A DNA stretch of 64,000 bases from Gnetum montanum (taxonomy: Eukaryota; Streptophyta; Gnetopsida; Gnetales; Gnetaceae), in assembly GCA_015680685.1 (NCBI GenBank), contig MNCI01017890.1, forward strand, positions 456,794 to 520,793, read 5' to 3'. Positions 20,321 through 33,663 of this stretch are shown in pieces. The position numbers were made by a program, and so were the translations under genes. How positions within the stretch are numbered: position 1 is the first letter of the stretch; the number at the start of each line of letters is the position of its first letter. The notes beneath the pieces were generated by a model. That model was not told the origin of the DNA, did not search any database, and worked only from the letters and a program-made list of their open reading frames with translations.

Positions 20321-22199
20321 ACTGAATGAAAACTCATCCTCAAGTTTCTTACAAAATATTGGGAAGGTATGGGATTATTGACTAATTGACAATTGACGGT
20401 GGAATGGGATGATAGACTCAACATGCTTAGTGGACAGATCAATAAGCATATAATAACATTAGTATTCATAACCATTGTGGTGAACACTTGTACATAAATA
20501 ACATCCAGGCCTTTATTTGGCAGCTTGAAGAGAAAGAAAAAGAAAGAAAATGAAGCATGTTGCCACCAATGCTAAAATTGCGCCTTCTGTGTTTATTCAT
20601 AGCCACGCCACCAGACTTGATCCTTTCATAAATGCTCCAGTTCTGGTCTATCCTGAGTGCTTCCTTCAAGCCTAGTCCATTATTTGTATGATCGCCATCT
20701 ACACACACAACATAGTCACAAATGAGCAAGGATAGATAATCCACAATGCAGTTGATACCTTGCCTCGATATGAAGTGCATTGGTTGAGTTGTGGTTATGG
20801 TAGAAACTAGTTCAGAGATTTATCACTAGCAACTACCCAAGGTGTAGGGGTTAGGCAATTAGTAAAATGGAAAAATTTGAAAAATTTGTGCCAAGTTCCC
20901 CATGACTAAGAGCGAACCTTCGGTAGCTATAAGATGGAAAAACATGAGGAACAAAGAAAGATGAAAAATATCAATAGCAACGCTAATAAAATGGATGTCA
21001 TGGATGGGGATGAAACAAGAGATGATTAATTTCAGGAAATGTTTAAGGAAAAAAACTTAAAAATTGCACTAAAAAGAAATGCCAGTGGGTCCTCCCCAAA
21101 GTAGGCTCATGCCTTTTATGCCCTAACAAACCCACAAACCAAAGAGTCTGTAGGCTCTAGGAATGTCATTTGGAAGCAAGAGTTAAAAACTTACGCACAA
21201 GAATTCACCAAAGAAAAATAATGCATCAACCTAGAATGGACTAATGATAAAACCGGTAATGAGGTGGAAAATGGGAAGAAATATGGAGAGGAGAGAATGG
21301 AATGGAATCCCAAGAACAAGGTTGTGTAAAGCCCCTTGTGTATTTCATAGTTAAGATAACTGAGTAGAACTCATCCCAAATCCAGACTCAAACCAATGAC
21401 ATTTAGTGACCTCACATCAATACACTTAGCCAATCCATCCTCTTGAAGAAACAAGAATGCCTTCACAAACAGAGAACACCATCCCGAGGAGAGTGAGATG
21501 GAGAAGCAGGAAGTGAGAAAGGGCCTTACTTAGAGGGAACCTTCAAGCATGGGTAACATGTCTTTCTAGTTTCATAAGCAGTTCTTGTAGCCTATATTGC
21601 TTTATTATGTTTAAGGGGTGTTCTTTGAATTCTCACTTTTCTCCTTTTTTTTTACATGAGAACCACACATGCAAAGACTTATTTTTATTCACTCAGCTTC
21701 TTGATTTTTGAACAATGTTAGAATGGCAGAAAACCCAAGAAAAAAGCATCCAAGCACTTAAGAGAATGGCTAGCACAAATGCATCGAATCCCCTTGAAGT
21801 CACATCCTTTTCATCCTTTGAGTCTTTGGTATGAAAAGTACCCAACCACCAATTCATTAATAAATTTACTTAGAAAAAGAGGACTGTATAGTTCTAAGCT
21901 AAAGGAGACCATAGAGTTGTATGGATGAGTGGACGGTGTGGACTCATTTGCTATTTTACCAAAATAACCATACCTTAATATTAGCATCATAATTCAAAGG
22001 TAAAAACCAAACATTAGCAATCAATATGATATAATTCAATCAACCATCATGAGCACTTATTGGATGATGAATAAAAGTAAATCAAGCAAACAAAGAAATA
22101 GTAAAAGCATGAATGATGGTGTAAAATAAAAATAAGAAAAGTTGGAAAAATGTGTAACACAAAAATGTATAAAACAAAAATTCAAAAAGAACTGAGGGC
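20321..22199 (-). other. Non-coding 3' spacer of the outer element
   Basis: About 1.9 kb between integrase and LTR with no domain recognised. It aligns with 24618-26480 of the inner element, for example around GTCCTCCCCAAAGTAGGCTC at 21089 and 25367. Athila elements can carry an env-like frame here; I see none. Confidence 0.55.
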
Positions 22200-23829
22200 C
22201 TAAAATGGTTAGCATTGGTGGCCATCTCTCCCATGACTGATTTGGAAGGAGGAGATCCAAAATAGTGAGCAAGGTTGTCCATCAATAGAGGTAGCATGTG
22301 TACTAGCTATCCTAAGCTCATGGAAAGGTTTGGTTTATTATACGTTGAACAAAATTTTCTTGTCTAGGCTCTCAGGTTTTTATATTGTCATGGCCCTTGA
22401 AGGAAAAGTTGCATAAATAATATAAGGTCATTCCCACAGTGTTTGAAATTTAGTACATTGTGGCACATGTGTGGGATTCTAGTAGAGAACCTTATCTCCT
22501 AGTTGATATTTAACTTTCCTAATCCTTAGGTCATGACATTGTTTATTGAATGCCTTGTTCAACTCATTAGATGATAGGGTAGCTAGTCGATTTTCATCTA
22601 GCAAGTTAAGGGTTACTAATCATTGTTTCTATGCTAGATCAAGGTCAAAGTTGAGGTCACATGCCATGGAGAGTATACAGAGCTTAGTTTGAATGGGAAG
22701 CATTAGTAATTTACCATACAATAACTCATAGGGAGAGTAGCTTGTAGGGAGTTTCCATGTGGAGCAGTATGCCCAAAGAGCATCATTTAGTTTAGTAATT
22801 CAGTCTTACCTAAACTTGCTAATGGTTCTTGTCAATATCTTTGTAATCTCCCTGTTGGTGACTTTTGCTTGACTGTTCGCTTGGGGGTGGTATGGTGTAG
22901 TCAATTTATGCTCAACCCCTAAGTGTTGCATTAATTTCTAAAATTTTGCACCTATGAAGTGTGTACCATTTTCTGAAATAAGTGCACACAGCACACCAAA
23001 CCTGTTTATGATTTTTTTCTCAACAAATTGTGCAACTGTAGATGATGTACAATATTTAATAGCAACTGCTTTGGCCCATTTTGTTAAGTAATCAATGAAA
23101 ACAATAATATAAGCTTTTCCATTGGACATTGGTGTAATTGACCCCATAAAATTAATTCCCCAAATGTTGAAGGGTTCTAATGGTTGGATCCATTGTTGTA
23201 GACCCTCCATTCTAGCAGTTATTTCCCCATCACATTGACAGCACTCACAAGATTGGATGAAATGATGGACATCTCAAAATAATGTAGGCCAATAATATCC
23301 TGCAAGTAGGATCTTGATGGCCATTCATCTCTCAACGTAATGACCCCCACAAGGACACTCATGACTATCTTAGAGAAATCGTAGTTGATCTATATCGAGA
23401 ACACACCATCAAACCAAGCCATCGGGGCACACTTTGTAAAGTTGCCTATTGATCTCCATAAAGTACTTGGCTTGGTGAAGAAACTATTTTTTCTTCTTAA
23501 AGTTTAACTCTTGTGGTATTTTTGTGTACGGAGATAGGTAAGAATGCTACTATACCAGTTTTTCTCCATGGATGATTGATTATTCACTACACTGGCAAAG
23601 AGGAATTCATCTAGGAAATAATTAAAATTGGATACTCATCCTCTTTGTTGTTCCATCGCAACCGAGATAAATGATCAACAAATATGTTCTTGGTGCCTTT
23701 ATGATCGATCATCATAAGATCAAACTCTTGTAAGATTATAAGCCATCGTATAATAAGAGGGCTAACCATTGGCTTATTCATGAGGAACCTTATTGCACTA
23801 TGATCTGTATGTATATATACTTTATATCT
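22200..23829 (-). pseudogene. pol: Outer element pol, 3' part: RNase H end and integrase
   Basis: Minus-strand reading. The RNase H end (from 23829) has YKVYIHTDHSAIRFLMNKP and EFDLMMIDHKGTKN. The integrase core at 23210-22938 has WIQPLEPFNIWGINFMGSI, VFIDYLTKWAKAV and ISENGTHF. The second catalytic Asp has become Glu (SEN for SDN). The C-terminal integrase region runs to about 22200 with TKPFHELR and GSPPSKSVMGEMAT. Stops and frame breaks separate these pieces. The frame is cut at 23829 by the inner element and resumes at about 33664. Confidence 0.8.
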
Positions 23830-24607
23830 TGATGAGTGGTGACGTACCCCTACACTCAACCATACGAATATGAGCGTTTCACGCGTGATCCAGTCGAACT
23901 CCAAGGACTAAGTGCTTACGCACCCTAATAGAAAACTTAAGGTTAATTAATCATTGTCTTCACAAACTTACTTATATTGTCATGGTTTAATGGTTAAGTA
24001 AGCTTGAGGTATATGATTTTTATATCTTTTATCTTTTTAATGTCTTATGCTAATAGAGGAAGGTGAAGAGAACTAAGTGACTAACTTCCATTAACTATTC
24101 ACTAACTAAGTTCTAACTATCCTAGCATCAGTATCCATTCCCAATTGCCACACACACCCTAAACTAGTGCAATGCTGCTGGGATTACCAAACGCTACTTG
24201 TTACTGGGCTACCAAGCATTACACACGTGCTCGAAGTGGTTGTATCGAGTGCACTTAACTAGGAGAGTCAAGGGTTGAGAGAGATTAATTATCTAGGAAA
24301 GCATTTAAACATTTAATAATAATTGATTCTTATTTAGCTTAGTCCACATGTTGTAAGGTTTATCAGAAAGTTCATCTTTATTGCCGTACACAAATGTGTG
24401 CTCAGGTACAATTTTCTTGAATTAAGATCCGTTCACTTTAAGACTCCTACTGTGGGCACATGGAAATTATTCTAACTCTGGAATAGTAAAACTGCAAGAG
24501 TTTGGCTAGGGGTCTAAATCTAAGTGCCTAAAACAGGGAAAGCTACCTCTTATTTATAGACATTGTGGTAGGCTGTGATATCGTGTATGCGATATCGTGT
24601 CTCATCA
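23830..24607 (-). repeat. 3' LTR of the inner element
   Basis: 778 bp, TGATGAG...CTCATCA. A minus-strand CTATAAATA (about 24550-24558) is the probable promoter. A short GATATCGTGT repeat occurs twice just before the CTCATCA end. Confidence 0.85.
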
Positions 24608-24617
24608 TACCCCCATG
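24608..24617 (-). other. Polypurine tract, inner element
   Basis: Minus strand CATGGGGGTA directly before the TGATGAG terminus. Confidence 0.65.
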
Positions 24618-26479
24618 ATTGAATGAAAACTCGTCCTTGAGTTCCTTACAAAATATTGGGAACGTATGGGATTATTGACAGAAATGACACTAATGGTGAA
24701 TGGGGTGACATGTGAACAGATCATCATTACAATACATGACAAAATTAGTGTTCATAATAACAGGGGTAAATACTATAAACATTTGACATCCAACCTTATT
24801 TGGTAGCTGAGAGCGAAGAGAGAAAAGAGAGAGAGAAAAGAAGAAGTCTTTTGTTATCGATACCAAGATTGCACTTTTCATTGTCCATCCATAAGCATGC
24901 CATCAATCTTATTCCTTGTATAACTGCTTTAGCACAAGTTCATTCCAAGTATTCCCTCCAAATTGAATTCATTGTTGTATGATTGTCATTTGCACACACA
25001 ATATAGTCTTATATTAGCAAGGATAAATGGATCACAATGCAGTTGATACCTTGCTTCGGTGTAAGGTTCATTGGCTGAGTTGTGCTATGGCTAATGCGGA
25101 TTTTGAAGATATAACACTGGTGACTACCCAAGGTGTAGGGGTTTAGAGAAATCGAAAAAATTGAACTAGGTCCTCCATGACTAAGAGTGTTCCTCTAGTA
25201 GCGAGAGAATGGAAAAAGATAAGGAATAAGAAATATGGAGAAAAAGAGACAACTGCAACACTGATGAAATGGATTTCAAAGATGAAAATGAAAAAAATAA
25301 ATGTTGATTGTAAAAATAATTAAGAGAAAGAAATTAACTGATGCACCAAATAGGAATGCTAGTGAGTCCTCCCCAAAGTAGGCTCATGCCCTTAATGCCC
25401 TGACATTCCCACATTCAAAGAGTCCGTAGGCTCTGGAAATGTCATTTGGAAGAAAGAGTTAAATTCTTAACCACAAGAGTTTACCAAAAATGAAACAATG
25501 CATCAACCAAAATATAGACTACTGATACAACTAGCAATGAGGTAAATAATGGAGAAAGAACGATAGAAAGAAGAGAATGGAATGGGGTCTCAAGAACAAG
25601 GTGGTGTACAACCCCCTTGTGTATTAATGGTTAATGTGACTTAGTAGATATCATTCCAAATCCAGCCTCAAAAAATCCACATCCAATGACTTCGCATTAA
25701 TACATATGGCCAATCCATCCACCTGAAGTAACAAGAATGCCTCAATCAAAGAGTCACCACCATTTCGATGAAACAAGAAAGAAGAAAGTAGGAAGTGAGA
25801 AAGGGCCTTAGTTAGAGGAAACATGTTTTTTTAGTTCCATAACCAGTGCTTGTAGCCTAGGTGATTATTTCATCTAAGGGGTGTGCTTTGAATCACTTTT
25901 CTCTTTTCTCTCTCTCTTTTTTTTTGCATGAGAACCACACCATGCAAAGACTTATTATAATTTTTATTAGCTAAGCCTTCCTATAATGGAACAACGTTAG
26001 AATGGTAAGGAAAGCTCAAGAAGAAAACATCCAAGAACCAAAGAGAATGGCCAACACAAATGCATCAAGTCCCCTTGAAGTCACACCCTTTTCAATCCTT
26101 GAGTCCTTCCTTAGTTTGAGAAATGCCCAATCATCAATTTGTTGATAGTTCTATTATTTTTTTGAAGAAAGGGACTGAATAGTTCCAAGCCAAGAGATAT
26201 CATAGAAATTCATGGATGCATGGATGATGTGGACTCATTGCCTATTATATCAAAAGAACCATACCTTAGTATCAACATTATAATTCAAAGGTAAAAACCA
26301 AACATTAGCAACCAATAGAATACAGTACATACCATCATCAGGAGCGCTTATTAAGTGATGAACATGACAAAATAAGTAGACACACAAATAAATGAAAAAT
26401 TATGAACGATGTTTTAAAAAAAAAAGAAAATTTAAAGAAATTTGTAAAAAAATATGTGTGAAATAAAAACTTAAAAAAG
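24618..26479 (-). other. Non-coding 3' spacer of the inner element
   Basis: No coding domain seen. It aligns with 20321-22199 of the outer element, and both contain poly-T/pyrimidine runs (about 25890-25930). No env-like frame. Confidence 0.55.
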
Positions 26480-29400
26480 GAACTAAGGGCCTTGATTGAT
26501 CAGCATAGGTGGCCATCTTTCCCATGACTAAGTTGAAAGGGGGAGATCCAAAATAATGAGCGAGGTCATCCTTTCTCAGAGGTATTATGTGCACCAGCTA
26601 TTCTAAGTTCATGGAAGGGTTTGGTTTGTTGCACATTGACCAGTAATATTTTATTAGGGCTTTCATGTTTGTATATGGTCATGGCCCCTAAGGGAAAGGT
26701 CGTATGAATGATGTAAGGCCCTTCCCACAATGTTTGAAATTTTGTGCATTATGGCACATATGTGGGGTTCCAGTAGAAGACCTTATCTCCTACATGGTAC
26801 TTGACCTTTCAAATTTTTAAGTCATGACGTTGTTTATTATGTACCTTGTGCAACTCATTTGATGACAAGGAGACCAATCGATTTTTGTCTAGCACGTTTA
26901 GAGTTGCCAATCTTTGTTTTTGTGCTAGATCAAGGTCAAGGTGGAGGTCACATGCCATGGATAGTGTACGGAGCTTGGTTTGAATTGGAAGCTTTGGACA
27001 TTTTTCGTATACTAACTCATAGGGAGAATAGCCTATAGGGAGTTTCCAAGTGGAGCGGTATGCCCAGAGAGCATCATTCAGCTTAGTGCTCTAATCTCGC
27101 CTATATTTGCTAATTGTCCTTGTTAATATTTTTGTAATCTCCCAGTTGGCAACCTCAGCTTGGCCATTAGCTTGGGGGTGATAAGGTGTAGTCAATTTAT
27201 GTTCAACCCTTAAGCATTGCATCAATTTTTGAAAGGTTGCACTAGTGAAGTGTGTTCCATTATCTGAGATAAGTGCACGTGGCATACCAAACCTATTTAT
27301 GACTTGTTTTTTCACAAATCGTGCAACTATAGATGATATGCAATCTATAACAGCAGCTTCTTCAGCCCATTTTAATAGATAGTCTACAACAACAATGATG
27401 TAAACTTTTCCATTGGACATTGGTATAATGGATTCCATAAAGCCTATTCCCCAAATGTCAAAGGGTTCTAAAGGTTGAATCTATTGTTGTGGACCCTCCA
27501 TTATAGTAGTCATTCCTCCATCACATTGACAGTAGTCACAGGATTGGACAAATTAATGGGGATCCTGAAACAATGTTGGCTAGTAATATCCTGCAAGTAG
27601 GATCTTAATACTCATTCATCTCCCTACATAGTGACCCCCACAAGGGCCCTCATGAGCATCTTGGAGAACTCTTAGTTGGTTCACATCAGGCACACACCAT
27701 CTAACCAAGCCATCAGGATAGACTTCGTAAAGTTTTCCATTGATTTCCATGAAGTACTTGGCTCTATGAAGAAACTGTTGTTTCTTCCTAAAGTCCAGCT
27801 CCTTTGGTGTTTGTTGGGAATAGAGATAGGTGAGAATGCTACTATACTAATTCATTTCCATGGGTTGGTTATTCACTACATTGGCAAAGAGGGCTTCATT
27901 CGAAAAATGATTGGATATGGCATATTCATCCTCTTTGCTGTCCCAGTGCAACTGAGATAAATGATCTACAACTACGTTCTTAGTACCCTTTCGATCAATC
28001 ATCATTAGATCAAACTCCTATAGGATTACCAGCCATCGTATAATATGAGGGATAACTATTGGCTTGTTCATGAGGAACCTGATTGCACTATGATCCATAT
28101 GGATGATCACTTTGTAACCTAACACAGAGTGCCTAAACTTATCCAGTGAAAACACTACAAACATTAATTCTTTTTCTATAGTTGTGTAGTTAAGTTGTGC
28201 ACTAGCAATACTCCTACTTGCACAGTGGATGTAGTAAGGATGTTTTTGGTCATGTAACTATGTAAGTATAACTCCTAAGGCATAATTGGAGACTTCAGTA
28301 ATTATATGGAATGGTTTGGACTAGTCAAGGGCTTGTATAATGGGAGTTTACACAATCTTTTGTTTCAGAGTATAGAATGCTCATTCACATTCCCTGGTCC
28401 ATTCGAATGGTGCATCCTTCTTCATTAGTTCTACCAACGATTTGGTAATCTTGGAGAAGTTCTCAATGAATCACCTATAGTAGCCAGTGTGTCCAAGGAA
28501 TGACTGAATGTCTTTGATAGTTTTCAATTATCGGGTGATTCCTTGGATGACCATAACTTTATCTAGGTCTACCTCTATTCCTGAACATGAAATATTATAC
28601 CCAAGTACTATGCCTTCTTGGACCATCAGATGGCTTTTCTACTAGTTGAGCCTAAAGTTGGTTTTTACACATCTTTTCAGCACTTGCTCTAATCGGTCCA
28701 AGGCTTGATCAAAGCTTGTTCCATAAGTGGAGAAGTCCTCCATAAAGACTTCCACTCCATTTCCTATCTGTCATTGGAATATGCTTAGAACTAGGCATTG
28801 AAACATGGTAGGAGCATTGCATAAGCCAAATGACATTTGTTTATATGAAAACGTTCCCTAAGGACTAGTGAATGTTGTCTTGTCTTATATTTTGGAGCTA
28901 TTCATATTTGGTTGTATCCATTATAGCCATCTAAAAAACTATAATAGTGATGTCCTACTATGGTGTCTAAGACTTGGTCAACAAATGGCAATGGGAAGTG
29001 ATCTTTGAATGTTGTCATGTTCAGTAGCCTAAAATCTATACACACCCTCCAGTTGCCTTCCTTTTAAGGCATGATCACCAGAGGGCTAACCCATTTACTA
29101 TCAGCAATGGGATATATGATCCCAGCCTTAAGAATCTATTCTATTTCTTCTTTTACTATTTGCTTCAATTTTGGGTTCAATCACCTCTACGGTTGTTTTC
29201 AAGGTTTCATGGAGGGGTTCATGTAAATCCTATGTTGGCATATCCTAGGATCTATTCTAGTTAACTTGGGGTATGACTAGATAAAGGCTTTTTGCCACTT
29301 GTTTATCACTTTTAGCAGTCTTTCTTTTTGTTTGGGAATAAATCTTGCATTAATGATCACTGGTTTTCCATTTTCGAGGGTCATATACTCCAGACCGGTG

Positions 29401-32400
29401 GGCAATGGTTTCAAATCTAGGGGCTATTATTTAAATCTTTCAAGAATCTCCAACTTTCCCTAGTTGATGTTTTCAAGGTTAAAACTTAAAATTTGGCAAC
29501 GAACTTGCTCCAATGTGTCTATGCTTTCAATGTAAGCACTAGTTATTCCCTCATTTAGTTCCATGCATGTTAGTGAGTTACTCTCTTGATCAACCATCAG
29601 CCACTAGGTGTCTTATTGTCATGTGGCTATTGCATACATGCACTTTTGTATATTAATGTATTTTGTACACTGATTGCATGCAGGCAATGCTAAACTTTTC
29701 ATAACCCATGATTTCTGCACGCAATGGCACCCCATGTCACTATATGTGATACATGGAACTTTCTTCTTCTCAAAATTTCCAAAAGTGTTCTTATTGGATA
29801 TTTCTAAGGAAAGATCACGGATTCGTAGGCATGCATCTATAGTACTTAGCCATGCTCTTTCCATTATTATTGGGAAGTCCCCCTTACCGTTGTTTACTTG
29901 TATCACTAGGAAATCAGCTGGATACGACCACTCACATATAGTGATAATGATGTCCTCCACCAGTCCTAAGGGGACTATGATGGACTAGTCGACCAACTCT
30001 AGTCAAATGTTAATATTCCTTAATGGAGGTAGGTTCCAGGTTTTATACATCTCTTGTGATATTAGGTTGACTTTGGAACCTAAGTCCAGAAGAGCTTTAC
30101 ATGGTTCATTCCTAGCAACTTGAAGATAGATTAGAGGACTTCCAAGATCAGAGAATTTCCTGGGAAGGTGTCCCACCTTAATCTAGTCAGTAATGACATG
30201 TGTTAACATAACTGTGTGTGTTAAGCTCGATTTTTGGGTTGAAGGAGGCCTCAAAGCTTTACTTGATAGGGAGGTGTTCAGATGTTCAACTACTTGTGAT
30301 GGTGAGGGCTTGGTTGGATTGTTAGTTCTGAAGAAAGATCTTTTCTGCATAAGGTTGTTAGAACCAATTGTGGGTTGAGGATTCATAGCCCTCGTGACAT
30401 TGGGTTGCTGCAGTTGAGTGGGAAGTACCCCTTGCATTACTGGAGTGGGTGCTAGTGGAGCTATCGGTGTGAGAGTCATGGATGGGTTAAAAGGATGGTA
30501 TGTTTGTGGGTTGTCTCTCTCAGGAGAAGGAGTCCTATAATACTCCTGAGCTTGGTAGTGATGTTGTGGTGTCACGTGACCAACAGAGTCATGTGGGGAG
30601 ATTGGCTGCTACACATAATAGCCATATGGATCTAGTTGCCAGTAAGGGTATTATTGCCTTGGTGGTGGCATCCCCCATGACTGTGGGTATTTCCACTGCT
30701 AGTGTTCTTCAATAGGTTGTGGGGGAGTTCCACTTGGGTAATATGTTAAAGGTTGGTGAAACTGCCTTGGGTTAACTTGGGGATAAGGTAACTGTTGGGG
30801 TGCTTGTCGTTTATTAAGTCATGGGTTGAGTGCATATATCCCAAACTCTATTAGGTGTGAGATTATTGGGTAACATCCCTTAGGATGGTCGTATTGGCAT
30901 ATCTCACATTCACTGTCATTGTCCATATTAGAATCCACAACCTCTTCGGTGATGGCCATTTTACCCTTACCTTTGTTACATGCATTGTCCATGTCCCTCT
31001 TTTTCTTTTTATCATAGTCACTACTTCGCTTCTTAGACTCCTCTATGATTTTGAGAATGGTTTCAAATCTACTATCGAAGGAGTCCCACATTTGGTCTAC
31101 CTTTTCTAACACTTCTATTGTTAATTTTTGGAGTGACAAGGTTTTTCTATTTACCATCTCTTCGAGTGCTGACTCTTCCTCCTCATAGAATCTCACTCCC
31201 CTTTTTTGGAGGGAAGGATTGCAGTTGTACTCTTCTATACTTTCTCTCTTTCGTAGCTCCACTTCTTCCTTGGCTACTTGCACTAACAATTTATGAACTT
31301 GATGGGACCTAAGCTTTGATAATCTTCCTTGGGCATACATTCCAAGGGTTCTCCTAGTTTCATGCCTAAGTCCATCTACAAGATAGCATAGTTGATCCTG
31401 TTGTGTGTAGCCATGGCTTGGGAAAGGATGTAATAGTGCATAATAATGGCCCATGGTAGCATCCAAGAGTTTGTGATTTCCCTACTTCCACCCTTGGATT
31501 TGATTTCATAGGTTGGACACCTAGGAGTACATTTGATACTTGTCATTAAATAGTTCTAGCATTGTACTCCACCTTCGAATGGATTTTAGTTCAAAGGACC
31601 AGTACCAACTTTCCACTTCTTTCATCAGTGTCCTTGGGAACAACTTTAATTTTTTCCATTCATTCTTGATGTTCTGCAAGGCACATGCATCATGAAATTC
31701 TTGTAAGTGGTTCTGAGGATCAGTGTTGTATCCCCCCTCAAATCATGGGATATTATTCATGTCCAACCTCTTGATCTTACTATCTTTTTGGTGCCTTGTG
31801 GGAACTCTTACAAACTTCATGATGTCTAACATGCTTCAAGTTATGAGTAAGGGTTCTTTGTGGTCATTTCATTTGTAGCGTTTATGATGTCTATGTGGTT
31901 CTCTACTCTTCCTTCTTCTATGTTGTGATTCTCTAGAATGCCCTCGTCTGCGTTCTTGACTCTCTCGTCGAGGTTTCTCACTCTTTTTATCCTTATCATC
32001 ATGGTTAGGTTCCTTAGGTTCCTTATGATTGGGTCTTGATAAAAAAGGAGAGGGTGAATGTGATGATGAAGGTGAAGAACAAGGAGAACCATCACCATGA
32101 CAATGTTTCCTACCTTCTCTTCGGTGGTCTTGGCCCTGATCGTGATTACAATTAGACTACTCGCCCTTATCATGTGTTTCTGTTCCCTTGTTGAAAACTT
32201 GGTGTTCATGGGGATTAGAACTAGAGTTGTGAATTGTAGAGTGAAGGTTCTGATACACCACCTCCTCACCATCTTTAGGAGGGGAACATCGTTTGATGGG
32301 GAACTTATTGGAACTAGTTCACCATTTCCAACTTCGCTTAAAACATGTGGGGTGTTATGGGACCATTTTCCCTTCAAAGATGTATGATATCTCTCTTGTT

Positions 32401-32752
32401 GCAAGTCCCTTTGACATTGCGCTTCTATGGGGTGGTAGGCCCTTGTGTCATGGTCACATGCAACATACTCTGCATATAATTGTGACATGCCTATTCATGC
32501 GAGAGCATGAAGGAGCATGTTGGGGACTGCTTGGTTTGAAGGCAACACTATGTTACCCTCCAAGTCTCTCCAACACAGTTGTTCATCTTGGTGAAGAATA
32601 AAGATAAAGTCAGGTACATATTCATCGTGATGAATATATAGCACATGGAATTGTTGAGGAATTTGTGGATCTTGGTTACATGCACTATGTCGTCGACTGT
32701 CTCTAGTGTTGATCCTAGGTGGTGAAATGCTTTTGTGCAAAGAAGAAGACAT
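26480..32752 (-). pseudogene. gag-pol: Inner element gag-pol polyprotein (broken)
   Basis: ATG at 32752 (MSSSLHKS), conserved in the outer copy. In order: an N-terminal block with FILHQDEQLCWRDLEGNIVL; an SP-rich then Arg/Ser-rich block (about 32060-31870); gag core FEGGYNTDPQNHLQEFHDAC and WYWSFELKSIRRWSTMLELF (about 31760-31560); LDATMGHYYALL, then a coiled region; knuckle CEICQYDHPKGC (about 30890); a Pro/Gln/Tyr-rich linker; retropepsin with LLDLGSKVNLIS (DLG at 30086-30075) and PADFLVIQV; RT with GIIYPIADSKWVSPLVIMP and PLPFVDQVLDT, then the catalytic box FMED in place of F/YxDD (28746-28735); RNase H with MDHSAIRFLMNKP; integrase 27438-27091 with VVVDYL, ISDNGTHF and NGQAEVAN, so the DDE triad is intact. 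Several stops break the frame. Confidence 0.85.
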
Positions 32753-32880
32753 TTTTGTCTTGTGTGGTGTGAAATTTACCATTGTCTTATCTTTTCTTTT
32801 GATCAACCCTAAGGGTTCATTCTAGCATCCCAAAAATATGAATGATCTCGTATGTTCTACGTAGCACACAAACAACTAAG

Positions 32881-32898
32881 TCCCCAGCAATGATGCCA
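32881..32898 (-). other. Primer binding site, inner element (tRNA-Asp type)
   Basis: TGGCATCATTGCTGGGGA on the minus strand, two bases from the 5' LTR. It matches the tRNA-Asp primer site known from Athila-type elements (TGGCGCCGTTGCCGGGGA) at 14 of 18 positions; all four differences are C-to-T or G-to-A. Confidence 0.7.
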
Positions 32899-32899
32899 A

Positions 32900-33663
32900 T
32901 GATGAGTGGCGAGGTACCCCTACAGTCAACCATATGAATACAAGCATTTCATGCGCGATCTAGTCAAACTCCAAGGACTAAGTGCTTATGTGCTCTAATG
33001 GAACACTTAAGGTTAATCAATCACTGTCTTCCCAAACTTACTTGTATTATCATGGTTGTATGGTTAAGTAAGCTTGAGGTATATGATTTTTATATCTTTT
33101 ATGTTTTTAATGTCTAATGTTAATAGAGGAGGGTGAAGAGAACTAAGTGGCTAACTTCCATTAACTATTCACTAACTAAGTTCTAATTTTCCTAGCACTA
33201 GTATCCATTCCCACTTGCTACACACACCCTGAACCAATGCAACGCTGCTGGGATTACCAAATGCTACTTGTTACTGGGCTACCAAGCATTACACACATGC
33301 TCGAAGCGATCGTACTGAGTGCACTTAACTAGGAGAGTTCAGGGTTGAGAGAGATTAGTTATTTAGGAAAGCATTTAAACATTTAACAATAATTAATTCC
33401 TATTTAGCTTAGTCCACATGTTGTAAGGTTTATTAGAAAGTTCATCTTTATTGCTATACAAAAATGTGTGCTTAGGTACAATTTGCTCAAATAAAGATTC
33501 ATTCACTTTAAGAGTCCTACTGTGGGCACATGGAAATTATTCTAACTCTGGAATGGTAAAACTGCAAGATTTTGGCTAGGGGTCTAAATCTAAGTGCCTA
33601 AAATAGGGAAAGCCACCTCTTATTTATAGACATTTCAGCAGGCCGCAATATTGCGTACATAGT
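32900..33663 (-). repeat. 5' LTR of the inner element, outer end eroded
   Basis: Starts TGATGAG and aligns with 23830-24607 up to the GGC(C/T)G(C/T)(A/G)ATA segment, then lacks the terminal CTCATCA. The minus-strand TATA box CTATAAATA is at about 33621-33629. Confidence 0.8.

Larger units (their letters stand above)
23830..33663 (-). mobile_element. Inner Athila-like element nested in the outer one
   Basis: Same family as the outer element: TGATGAG termini, same gene order, alignable protein and spacer. LTRs at 23830-24607 and 32900 to about 33663. It interrupts the outer polyprotein within RNase H, between the residues matching LENFKH and YKVYIHTDHSA. The right LTR lacks the final CTCATCA and no clean target duplication is visible, so the junction has lost bases; about four codons of the host frame are missing. 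The first 60 LTR positions differ at 9 sites by eye. Confidence 0.85.

Noticed and set aside
22057-22297. Hydrophobic minus-strand frames resembling membrane segments (possible env-like protein)
   Set aside because: The Phe/Leu-rich reading comes from AAAAT/GAAAA runs on the plus strand. The inner element has only a partial equivalent (26400-26594), whose first half is the end of the pol frame.
30193-31312. Plus-strand frames of 61-74 codons across inner-element gag
   Set aside because: Antisense shadows of the gag-pol polyprotein.
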